Source: Paragonimus skrjabini miyazakii (taxonomy: Eukaryota > Platyhelminthes > Trematoda > Plagiorchiida > Troglotrematidae). From it: DNA of 64,000 nucleotides. The notes below the pieces were generated by a model, which was not told where the DNA came from, searched no databases, and was given only the letters and a program-made list of their open reading frames with translations. The stretch lies in assembly GCA_014338405.1 (NCBI GenBank), contig JTDE01000972.1:25161-89160 (forward strand), written 5' to 3'. Of the stretch, positions 24,111 to 35,228 are shown piece by piece (within the stretch, counting starts at the first letter, position 1; each line of letters opens with the position of its first letter). The translations under genes and the position numbers were made by a program.

Positions 24111-25639
24111 CGATGTTGTCGTTATAGCAACCGAACTGATTTTGAACTTTGATCTTTCGTGATTATTTTGTGGCTTGACATTTTGCACAGTTTAACTGGT
24201 CTGCGGTAAATATCGGTAGGGATACAGTGAAATCTGCTCGAACATACATGGTCATTTCAATCTTTTGTCCGTTCCGTTCAAAGACTCTCGTTGCCGATTC
24301 TTGGCTAACTACTTAGTATATCGCAAATATACTCCCCTAACTATTGGGGGTATATAGGACTTTCATGAAAGTTACTTTTGAACCTAAGCTTGGGTTAATT
24401 ATGAGCAACACAGAAATCTAATAAGCTTTTAGAACCAGTTGCTGATTCGTTAAAACTAACCTACTCTGAGACTACAACTCACCTGCGTTCACCTCTTGTT
24501 AGCCGTTAAAATTCTTTAGGTGTCACCATAACGGTGTCCTTACAATTTTTATCGATATATTTTCATATTGGGCCATCTACATACAAACACACTTTTAGGC
24601 TGAGACAACATATATTCCACTTTTCATAATGTTCGGACATTTTGGCGGCAAACAATCGACGTACGTTTATATATAAAAAACGACTTCAACAAATGACCAA
24701 TTTACCTCTCTTGTAAACCCATTGTCACGCATGAACAGACACTTCAGAAGACGTACTAACACATACTCCTTGCTTATGTTGAGTATCGTTATTCATAATG
24801 AGTAACCAAAATCTGCACCGGTGAAGTAATGAGGTTAGGTCTAACAACAGGCCATCAGTATCTACACTTGATTCGTTGACCATAACATGATGTAACAATC
24901 ACTGAACGAAATTTCCCAACTATCGTCCAACTGCACATACATCACCGTAATTTGTACATCTTCATCTTAGAGGTGGGCAGAATTGCTGTCTCAAAACCTC
25001 GAAAATGATATCTCGATTGGTAACGTAAGTTGGGCTCTTGTATTGAAGTGGTACGGATATAACCCCGTCTTTTAACCCGTTTGCCACGTGTTTGAAAGAA
25101 TAGTCTGCCTGTCTTCAATGTCTTCGCGATCCGTCATTTACTTCCCACGGAACTCTACCTCCTAATAGCCTGCTGAAACAGATTCAGTTGAACCATGACC
25201 AATAGTCATAAATTCTTATCGACAAATTGTTCGTTTTATTAACCACAATCTGACCAAATGCGTGATGTAGAAGGTCGATACCAATTAGTACTCATGTAAC
25301 TCGGTGAAGACTGGGGAACACGAAGAGTGAGTAATGTGATATGCAGGTTCTGAAATTAATACGCAGTGGGACGTAGCAGTCGACCTACCTGGTTTTCTGA
25401 TACTGCCAAAATTTTATAATATTTTAGGAGTTTTGGCACGTTTGCGGAGAATGTTTGATTTCATCTCAGTTACGCAGTACGAGATTCCTGTATCACTGAC
25501 AAGTAGTCGGGAATTCGGTTAACTTCAAGTTGAACGTCACTGACACTCCATCGCATTCTAGCTAGTCTCTTCCGTACAGAACCACCAGACTCGAGTTTCC
25601 CTCACGTCGGAGCCCGTTGTTAGTGAGCTTTCTAGCAAC
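24111..25639. other. No recognisable gene
   Basis: AT-rich, with stops in all frames at short intervals. The tail of the Penelope-like relic may extend into the first 100-150 bases. Confidence 0.4.
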
Positions 25640-25750
25640 GGGTGACAGTAGAATTCTGGGTACGCCTTCAGGAGACAACCGTGTTGACCACTGAGGCATC
25701 GACCTCAAATGAGGCACGACCGAATCGTCATATCTGAACGCTCACAACAT
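25640..25750 (-). repeat. tRNA-derived SINE-like copy 1
   Basis: On the minus strand an A-box-like ATGCCTCAGTGGTCAACACG is followed by a weak B box (CCAGAATTCTACTGTC). The upstream leader (GTGAGCGTTCAGATATG) and the A-box region align with the copy at 32,690-32,802. That makes these two members of one family. Confidence 0.5.
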
Positions 25751-28700
25751 TTCTGTATCACCCAAGTGCAGTTTAGTTTTATACTGATTCTCTTCTTTTT
25801 CACACCATAGTTAATCGGATGATCTGACAAAAACGATAAACGTTTTTTTCGATGTTATTCTCCCGAAAACCTTAAACCTTTTCGAAATAGAATACCTCGG
25901 TAAAGGAGCGAAGAGTTCGGAATGGAACAACTTTGATGTTTTTATGTAGGGAAATTGATGTGCACGTTGCAAGATGCTTGTTGTACGAGTGGGCACACTC
26001 GGTCGGAACCTTGGCCTTGAGTGAAACAAAACATATAACTGAAACATACAGATGAATTATTCATTCAAACTTCCTGGTCATTCTTACCGGTGTATTTATA
26101 ATTTCGTACACTAGTCCTCTTTTGACCATAGCCTAGTTCAGATAACTCGTTTAGTCGCATATACACATACAAGCGCATGTTCGTACGTAATACGCAACGG
26201 AAGTTTATGACTGTCAGCATGACAACTCTGACATTACACTGGTTTATTGACACTTGTAATATCATAGCCAGACATATTGACGTGAACACGCAGGGTTTCA
26301 TTAACTTTTCAGTAAGCGTGACTTGCTGGTGCATTTGCATATGAGGTTAGGAAACAGATGCGTGTGTTAAAGGTGATCGGCTAGACAATCTTGCGTGAGT
26401 TCTGATTGGTGATCGCTCTCAGGTTTTCGTGCTGTTACAAGTAGAATCGTACTGACCTCCTCAGAGTTCTGTAAATTGGTGTTCAGACGGTTCACTTTTA
26501 CAAAATGTGTGACCAGTACTCCGTTAGAAATAAAGTCGAACCAACTTTAATTTGGTAAACAGCAATGAAACTTTTGCGAAAAGGTCAACTCTTCAACAAG
26601 AAACACAGATAACTTCCCATTATGTAAATTACTGTTCCGGCAAGTACCAAATTAATAAAACATTAGGCTACCTGCCAGATCGGCAAGTAAGATGCTCGAA
26701 AGAAGCACAGTATAGTTAATGCATCAACATTTTGGGGTTAATCAAAAGAACGCACGACGACGCTTGAAAATTCCACAATATCGACAGTTTGATTTTCAGA
26801 ATATCAAAGGAAGGAGCTGTTTGATTTGCGGCTACAGGATTTGACACCTAAGTTATAATTCCATCAAATGGATGTACATTTGGACTCAAGCCCTATCAGT
26901 TATGTGAAAGATTGCTAGTAGCTTGGCAAAATTCATTTGTTGGTACCCTTCTTATCTGTAAAGAGAAAACGCTGATTCTATTGATTTTTATTTTTGTAGT
27001 GATGTGATTTCTTTCACGTTCATTTAGGCGTATTCCTCATAGCTGTTGTCGGATAAATTCTCCTGCTCTGTTGATATTCAAATGTTAGACATCTGGCAAC
27101 TCATAAACAATGTGAAGTCCGATTAACCAGAAATTGTTTAATTTTTAAATATTTAACATAAACTTCAGTCATTCTTTTAGGTAAGTCAACGTCGTTATTA
27201 GTGCCTTTTCGTTATAGACCAGTTTTTAACATTGACTGTGAAAGCAAGTTAACTAAAGCATTTGTTGGATACTTTAAATTTGCAAACACGATCACCATTT
27301 TCTCAGTATCAACTGTCTGCTGCTGTCTGAATAAGTCAAGTATGCATTATCAATCATATATAAAATAACAATCTTTCTGGTTCCAGTAAAAATGACATAA
27401 TGGCAAAATAACTTCCAGGATATGATTGTCAAGGTTTTGAAGTATCCAACGTAGCTTTATTTATTAATATTCACTCTTGTCCAATTTCTACAACGTTTAT
27501 GTATATAATACTCTACGCAGCCGGTGGATAATCACTCAAGGTGTGTTCAATTCACAGTGCGGCATTAATCTATAAACTGTTACCTATCGTTAGGGAACGT
27601 TACATCACCATTTTTGTTCTAATCCCTAGTAACAGTCGCTCAAGTGTACGAAAAATTAATTTATTCCAAAGATTGTTTTCCAAAACTACTTTCAGATAAT
27701 CCATCAGAATTTTTCCCACCATGAATCCTGAAGTGCTTCCTGTAATGGCTTGTACATTCTTGAGTAATTTTGCTAGTAAAATTGAAATTTTGTTTCAACT
27801 GAGTGTTAAACGGTAACACTTATATGAGCACACATTCTGTTATGTTACACCTAATGATTTCTCATCGGCGTATATCCAAAGGAAACGGGTGGAATCTGAG
27901 AATAGCGCGCTCACAAAAAGTTTTGTCTGACCAATTTTACTAATTTAACAAATCACTACGTCAAGTTGGGCTGATCTGAAAATGAATAAATTGACTTCTG
28001 TAATATATCAGAATTAAACTTTCGTATTAAGCGAAACTGCGTTGTGTGAGATCAACTCGGTCGCCAGGTTTGTTTTATGGTTAAATCCTACCCCGATCAT
28101 GGTGATAATGGTGAGTAAATGTGGTTTTTCTATATTGATTTTCACCTTTGACTGATATATGCTGGTTTATACTTATAAAGTACAATGACATATTGCAATA
28201 GAACAGTGCATTATGCATAAGCAGTTTCGTGGAGGTGAGTGATACGGTCCGGTTTCCTTGACCACATTTTGTAAGTCAACTTCGAAAACCCGAAACGGTG
28301 ATTAGATCTTACCTTTTCGACATATTTATTCACTACTCAATAGATGTCCGCAGGTCAAACCAAGGCAGTCTGGGAAACGCTCTTTTAATTTAGGTTTATA
28401 TTTCAATTGAAATAACCGGCTATTTTCAAGATAGTTTTAGAATTGGTTTCAGTCCATTTAAACTTAATCGTTATCTGAACATTATAACGTTCATTCCCTC
28501 TATCGTGAGGTCAAAAGGCAATTAAAAGATTACAATTCACATTACTGTTATATTTTTCTGTTAATATAATTATACTGATTAAGTATATCATCGATCTTGG
28601 ACAATTAATGGCCACCCTTGTCATGGAATACATTTAGAATCATCTCGTGTCAAATGTGCGATGCACTGATCTCATCAAACTCTGCTGGCATTTATAATCT

Positions 28701-28882
28701 ACCTTATGTAGATTGTGATGCGTTAACAACACAAATCGGTTTCGCATATTACATTTGCGGAAAACCTATTTAAGTGAAATGTTTCCTGTCCAAAGCAAGC
28801 TGTCGAAGATAAACGGCTGGTTGCTGCAAGTGATATGATTTGATTCGGTGTTGGGGAATGTGGCCTTCGCGCGTTGTGAATA
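25751..28882. other. No recognisable gene
   Basis: AT-rich with scattered short frames on both strands (for example minus 25,811-26,047 and 26,065-26,340). None carries a motif or convincing splice context. Confidence 0.4.
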
Positions 28883-28970
28883 ATGTCTACTTCCAATAAT
28901 TGTTCAGATGAGTTAAAAGCAGAAAATCAGGCGAACATCTTCCTATCATTAGTTCGAATAATATGGCCAG
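28883..28970 (+). CDS. Exon 1 of the small gene model
   Basis: ATG at 28,883, with an overhang of one base at the donor. The frame stays open past the donor to 29,071, so an unspliced 62-residue reading is also possible. Confidence 0.35.
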
Positions 28971-31900
28971 GTGATAAAATAGGGAATATGAACCCACTTC
29001 TTACTCTCGCCAGAATTAACCACGTGAACATGGCGAAAAATGACGGTTCTGACATGAAACATGGAAATTGATCTTGACAGTGAGAGATACTTATCGACTG
29101 AAGATGTCAGACAAACGTGTGGTTCGAGAGCAAGTGACAACAGCTGACGACTGATCAATAAGGCTTTGCGTTACTCTTGAATTTCTGTATCAGTAATACT
29201 CGCTAGATCAGTGAAAAAAATTTATCAAGTACTCCAGTGATGGATGACGACAAATGAATTGGGCAAGTAACAGTGTTTTGAGAAAACATCCAACTGTATA
29301 TCCTGAAAATTCAACACAGATCGAATAGAAGATTCCTGCTATAGTCTGTCCATATAAAAATGAATCTTGCTTCGACGGCTATTGTGATTTTGCAATTAGC
29401 ATTTCCAGTCGTTTACACGTGCAAGGAAACCATACACCTAGAAAAAGCATTCTTTTCAAAGATCAAAGAATTCCTTTTACGTTTAGACGAATAAAGATGA
29501 TCCGTCCTCTCCGTTATGTTAAACCAAATGAGATAATCTAAGAGCAAATCTCTTACCGTCCAAAACAATTGAGGTTGAGTTTTCAGAAAATTCGTAATGC
29601 TGAAAATCTTTTACTGCTCATGTTCTCTTTAAAATTCATCATTTCAAAACAACATCACAAACAAGCTGTTTTGTCTTTATTGAATAATTCTGACCAAATG
29701 CATTGAACCGTACTCAGAATGAAATGACAAATTTTGTGATTGAAACAATGTGCTACCTAATACAAAGGGATTCTATAAAATGTCGGAAAATAGTAGGAAA
29801 TTGATACAATCCATAGCTGTCTTCAAAACAAAATGGTTTCTGAACACATAGATGAATAAAACAGTTATCGTACTGTTTATTTTTGGGGAAAAACGAACTA
29901 CAGATGAGTAGCCAGTAAACTGGTTAGATTCAGAGTGAATATCATTCATATTTAATCACTAATCTCTTTTGAGTGTTTCCATAATTTGATAATGAGACTA
30001 TCTAGTACAATTTGAAAACATTTGCAAAGTTGATTAAATGACTACACAATATTCGCCATTTAATGTTTTAACACTTGAGTGAACTTGGAAACACTAAGTT
30101 CCTTTTATCCCGTTTTTCAAGATAGCAACAAGACATACATTAAGAGTTGCAAACATTTCGTTTATTCTCATCAGCCGATTACCTAATCATTCATTGGTAT
30201 AGGTTGTGGGCATTGTGACAAAGCACTGAAATGAAAGAACAGCACACCGGTGCCTTGAGGTTTGTGTAAACGGTTTGACTGCCACAATAACCAAATTGAT
30301 TGCGTCAGCAATGTTTGCAATGATTGTCAGACGTCACGCATAAACACATCTGGCACAAGTGCTGACGCAATCAATTTCGTTACCGTGGCATTGAATCTAG
30401 ATTGCACCTGTGTGATGTTTGTTCATTTCACGGTTTCGTCGCCGTCCCCTAAACCCATATAACCAAATGTTTTATGTAATCGATCCATGAGAATAAACGA
30501 ATGTTTGCATCTCGCAGTGTAATTAAGTGCTTTCTCTCACAAGAAATTATTAGCAGACTGAAATTCTATAGCTTAAAGTTCGGTGCATAATGCTTGACTT
30601 CTGTATATGTAACAGGCTTATCAACCACATGTTTATAGTTCTGTCTGGTCCACTAAATTCAGAAGTGTTATCACAACCGGTGGTTTAATGAAGTTCACAC
30701 AAATTAGTTACAACGATTATATTTATAGCTGTCGCAGTGTAAATGTAGAACAATTCATAGAACCAATTCGGATTAGTGCTGCTTGAGTAGCCGAGTAAAT
30801 TTTGTATGTATATATTATTCGATACTTACAGTGTGTATATCTACAGTGACTGTATCCGGGATCAACCAACCTAAATCGGGAGGAGAACGTCGATGAGATA
30901 ATTCCATAAAGTGCAGTTATTGTTTTCCCCATAATTACGATGAGTAAATGCATTAGTGGATTGCAATCATTTAGGGAAATTCAGACAGCTCACGCTTTTT
31001 ATGAGCCCTTCCGAACGAATTGACAGAAAACAATGTTAAGATCTACGTTATGAGCTGGATGTTACGAAATGGTGCACGAGATTATATCAGATTTGTAAAT
31101 TCACCCCCTCCCACTATATAAGACACTTTATGTTCGGTAGAACTTACATAAAAGCGAAACGAAATAATAGCGAGCTATAACATTTTACCTACAGATAACC
31201 GGATGATTAATCACGCGGCTCAGACTGCAAAAATGTTTCAAGCTGCCATTTCGCGGGTTAAATTTCAATAGAGTATTATATGATAAATCAAATGACCAGC
31301 TGTAGTAATTGAAAATGCAACAGTGTGAGGCTAGGTTTTGTTCTGCTTAGGTTCACAAAAGTAGGTTTAAGTAAATAGATCACCACACTCATAGCGTATA
31401 AAGTTTAGGGACTGTGCTAAACAGCTTATAGAAGCTTATTTGTTGGAAAATAATTGGGTTTAAAAGTTTGCGATATGTTGAGTACTACAATGGTCAATTA
31501 TTATTGAGAATTTTATGACTAACACATGAATCTACCCATTTACATGGAAGCTTAGTTGCTTCCTAGTTTGCTGGGTTGGCCATCTCAACGCATCCGAGTG
31601 CGTGTGTATCGTAAAAGGGCTGCCTTAGGTTAGAATACAACTGTCAGTTAAGCAGGCTTGTCAATTAACAGTCACTCGCGTACAACACAGAATAAAAGTT
31701 AACTAGTATATGTCTAATAGATAACTGAGAGAATTGTAAAACCACAATTAACAAACAAACTGTACTGATGGCGGGCTTTCAGCGAGTGTTATCAAACCCC
31801 CTAATCGATGGGATAGTCTTAACCGAGGTCACAGAGATTTCTGAGAGAATATCGCCTACTTTAGCAAAGACTGCTGAGTATGAACGATCCTACAACTATG

Positions 31901-34900
31901 TTGTGTATTAAGCTCTAGCAGATTGCAACTACCAAATTTCAGCCTTAGAAAAGCAGAGCAGTCGAAGATGACCACAGTTGATTTTCAAGTGAACATAAAA
32001 GGATTTCAACTAGTTGTGAGCGTAAATTTTTTCAGGCGCCTGATTTATTGAACACATCGGGCTACCCAATTCTGTGTACATTCGAACACGTCATTGTGAA
32101 GCTATATTGAACGGACATGCTTACAAGTTGAAGTAAAAGATTTGATCAGTATGTTGTCGCCTGTTGGAAGGCAGCCAGTCAGGTGGGTGGTATCTTTACA
32201 GGTTAACGAACAAATATCTCGATAGGTGATGGATTATTGGAGATTTGGTGAATGTGACTCATGATTAATCGCTGTTTTCTCTCCCGCGTAGAATTTTCAC
32301 TTATTAATCATGGAGAATAAGTCAAAAATTTGCAAGTCTTCATTGATTTTTGAATACAGAGTATAAGCAGGTGTCGCGCGCGCCCGTTTCAGTGATTGGT
32401 AATCTTCCGTAATAACACTGCAAGAGTTCATACGGAAAAAATGGTTGGCAAGGGGTTTTAAAATGTGTAAATCAAACATAATGAACTCATCCGATAACCA
32501 GTCAGAGCTAAAAAAAATAGAACAATTCGCAAAATGAGCAGTCGCTGATTTGGATAAAATCAAGTTGAACATCACCCACAATTGATCGCAGCTGTCGCAT
32601 TCTCGTAGACATTCCAGTCGACCTCTTTCGAAAAAAATCACTAGACTCTTGTTTCGTTCTCATTACAGCTCGTTAGTAGTGCATATCATCGCCACTGCCG
32701 GGACTAGAACTGTGGCCACGCTGTTCATGAGGCAACCGTGTTCACCACTGCGCCATTGACCACACGTTAGGCAGGACCGAAGTATGTGAACGCTCAACCA
32801 CTTTCATTTACGAGTAGTGATCAGGTTGCCCGATCGCCTCGAAATGGAGACAGTTACTGTCTGTTAACTCCATTCCCTAATCTTCGTACTATGCACATGC
32901 CAACATTTTGTGCATCTACTTCTGAATTCTACTATGTTTGCCCAGTCGTCCCGTACAAAAGTGCACTAACTCTTAAACCCTTTTCTAGCCTTCTAGCTGA
33001 TTTATTTGAAGCCAATTTGCCAAGTAACATGCAAGCCGTCTGTCTTTACTCCGGGTGTCGGTTACGCCTGCGGACCAACTCTGGGGTAATGTGGAGACAC
33101 CGGGGGACAGCGTTCTTCCGAAGTAGGGGTTTCAACAACAGTCCTGTGAAAGGAAACAACAAGAAACGAGCATGAACCAAAGGCCCAGTAAGCCATGCAC
33201 ACGACTTACACAAACGATAACTAAAACGGCGCCGACAACACAGCAGCACGCTCCGTCACCAATTCAGATTCAACTAGTGAGCGCCTGCTGGTTTCGGTCG
33301 CACAGTACACCTCCATCATACGATTGCCATTTGCAAATGACTTAACTGTAACCTTTTCTGCTACATATATCGCTTTTCGATTACATCATAATTTTCAGGT
33401 AATCGATGCTTGATGGGATACGATTACGTTTCTGGTTTTCAAGCCAAATGTATTTTTGTTGAATGATAGGCTACTCAGCAATTGAAGTGACGTTATGGAA
33501 TTTGGCTCGAACGGACATTGCACGGGAAACAATAACAGACTTCTGCTTCTGAAGTGAAGAACCACTAAGTGTGGTGAATGTTTCCGATAGACGACGTCAC
33601 TGGTTTTTTCTATTAATACACAACAATTAACATTATCAGCTTGTCGACTATCTATAGGCAGATATTTGCTATCGGATAATAACGCTGGTCAAAATCAACC
33701 CATGCGTCTAACACTACTGAAGTCAGGATTTTCACAACTAAATAAAACATCCATGTAAACCAATTTTCTGCATAATGTGTCCGACTGGTTCCGCGACAAT
33801 AAGTTTGATATGTAAACTCTAAGTAAACGTTTCGAAGCTATAAATAATTGGTTTGGCGTTTCGTTTTCTGACATATAGATGAAGAGCGCTAGCATTTCGA
33901 TGTAACGAATAAAAACGTGTCATGTGATTGTCTTTGATCCGTGCTAATAAACTTCAGAGTAGTATTCTGTCAAATACACTTTTCTATCCAATATTGTAAG
34001 ATATTATTTGTATTACTTAACCTGCAGATCTTATTTCTATAAAAAGACTAATAGTTATGCGAAACTGTTCGCCGGCTACCTGATACCATACCTCGTAATA
34101 TATTTATTACCATCCAGTGAGTGAAGTACATTCTATTTGGTCAATAATCCGATGTGGTTTGGTTTGCCCCGTGTTGTTGTGAAAAATGTGATATGGTCAA
34201 ATGTAGGCATTTTGCTTTAGGGTTGAGGACGTTGTAAATATTTCATTGTTCAACCAATGTGGGACCTTCTACTTTGGCAAAAATGCGGCTAAACTGGCAA
34301 GTACAAAAAACACTTTGGTACTTCTGGCTTCAGTAGGAATACTACCCAGTAGGTTTGTTTGTTTCTGCGTTTCCAACTTGGCCGAGATCTCCTAAGCCTC
34401 AGTTTTATGATGAGGTGGATCAAGACTTTAACATTTTTTGGCTTTAAAGGGAATTGGACAAACTGAGAATATTCACATGCAAACGTGTCTGAGTCATTTG
34501 GTAGAAAAATCTGTCCGTGCTAAATGTGATGCACAAAGCTCAACAAGACGAGCACCTGATAAGTGTCAAAGAAGCCTTAATTCTCATTCCTCACGATTTC
34601 AGGACTGGTAGTTAAGTTATAACAAACATCAAACCGGAGCGTTAGTATAAACGTAAAACTAGCGGTAACTGTTCATTGTATGTAGGTATGACAAACAGCA
34701 TTTAAATACTAGTCATTCTCACGTTACTTTGAAAAGGGGATGACATTTTAACTGTGAATTCTGATCGCTTCCTAACAGTTATCAAAGCAGGGCTGGCAAA
34801 ATTTGTATATGCCAGATGGTTATAATAACCAGATTTGATGTGAGGGAAACATTGCAACACATACGGTTAAGCAAGTGCGCTACAGTGAAATGTCAACTGT

Positions 34901-35228
34901 AGCGCATTACGATCAAAGATTACATGCTGACATTTTGTGGTCAGGGTCACTTTGCTGACGGACGTGAGAGTGATATAGACAAAACTGAAACTGTGAGCAC
35001 TTCGTGGGTTTTTGATCACCCTAACGCTAAATAAAATAGAGGAATGTAAATAAATGGAAGATCATTCAACATGGTTTAGAGTATGGCGCTGGCTAAAGTT
35101 TGACCTCCTACGGTTCTTTTCTTGTCATTTTACAGTATAACGATTATCGTCTTCCTTCGTTTGTACTTCCTCAAGCAGCATACACTCCGCTGGCTGCTCC
35201 TATAGTATTTCGACGCAACCTTATGTGA
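28883..35228 (+). CDS. Small three-exon gene model, possible membrane protein
   Basis: Three plus-strand exons join in phase: 28,883-28,970 (ATG start, ends CCAG|GTGATA), 34,350-34,414 (after ACTACCCAG, ends GATGAG|GTGGAT) and 35,136-35,228 (after GTCATTTTACAG, ends in TGA). The product would be about 81 residues: a polar start (MSTSNNCSDELKAENQ), a hydrophobic stretch made across the first junction (IFLSLVRIIWP then GLFVSAF), and a Pro-rich tail ending PIVFRRNLM. The first intron would be 5.4 kb and hosts the palindrome at 30,144-30,513 and a SINE-like copy. Phase agreement is the main support; no family is recognised and extra exons may be missing. Confidence 0.35.
30144..30513. repeat. 370-bp fold-back palindrome (MITE-like)
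   Basis: The left arm (30,144-30,310) and right arm (30,360-30,513) are inverted copies along their whole length, with mismatches and small indels. The inner ends match over 31 bases with four mismatches, ending AAATTGATTGCGTCAGCA on both. The outer ends share TGCAAACATT(T)CGTTTATTCTCAT. The spacer is about 49 bp. There is no transposase and the open frame inside (30,262-30,462) is a shadow of the palindrome. It fits a non-autonomous fold-back DNA element; clear TIR-flanking target duplications were not seen. Confidence 0.7.
32690..32802 (-). repeat. tRNA-derived SINE-like copy 2
   Basis: On the minus strand AATGGCGCAGTGGTGAACACG is a good A box and ACAGTTCTAGTCCCGG a plausible B box about 32 bases later. 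The leader (GTTGAGCGTTCACATAC) matches copy 1 at 25,640-25,750. The plus-strand frame at 32,786-33,175 begins in this element's leader. Confidence 0.55.
32803..34349. other. Mixed stretch without a recognised gene
   Basis: The first 500 bases are visibly richer in G and C than the surroundings and keep frames open on both strands (plus 32,786-33,175 and minus 33,249-33,046), which may reflect base composition. The rest is AT-rich. It would lie within the first intron of the small plus-strand gene model. Confidence 0.35.
34350..34414 (+). CDS. Exon 2 of the small gene model
   Basis: 65 nt: 2 nt plus 21 codons, encoding SAFPTWPRSPKPQFYDE after GLFV. Phase 0 at its end. Confidence 0.35.
34876..34906. 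repeat. Perfect 11-bp hairpin
   Basis: TGCGCTACAGT and ACTGTAGCGCA are exact inverse complements separated by nine bases. It lies within a predicted intron. Confidence 0.8.
35136..35228 (+). CDS. Exon 3 of the small gene model (terminal)
   Basis: 93 nt, phase 0, acceptor CTTGTCATTTTACAG. It encodes YNDYRLPSFVLPQAAYTPLA and ten more residues before TGA. It is the best-looking exon of this model. Confidence 0.4.
   Translation, partial: YNDYRLPSFVLPQAAYTPLAAPIVFRRNLM

Noticed and set aside
32297..32641. 114-codon minus-strand frame
   Set aside because: No ATG at its start, no domain and no partner exon; frames of this length are expected a few times by chance in AT-rich sequence of this size.
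32786..33175. 129-codon plus-strand frame
   Set aside because: It starts at GTG inside the leader of a SINE-like copy, and the region is richer in G and C, which lengthens random frames on both strands.
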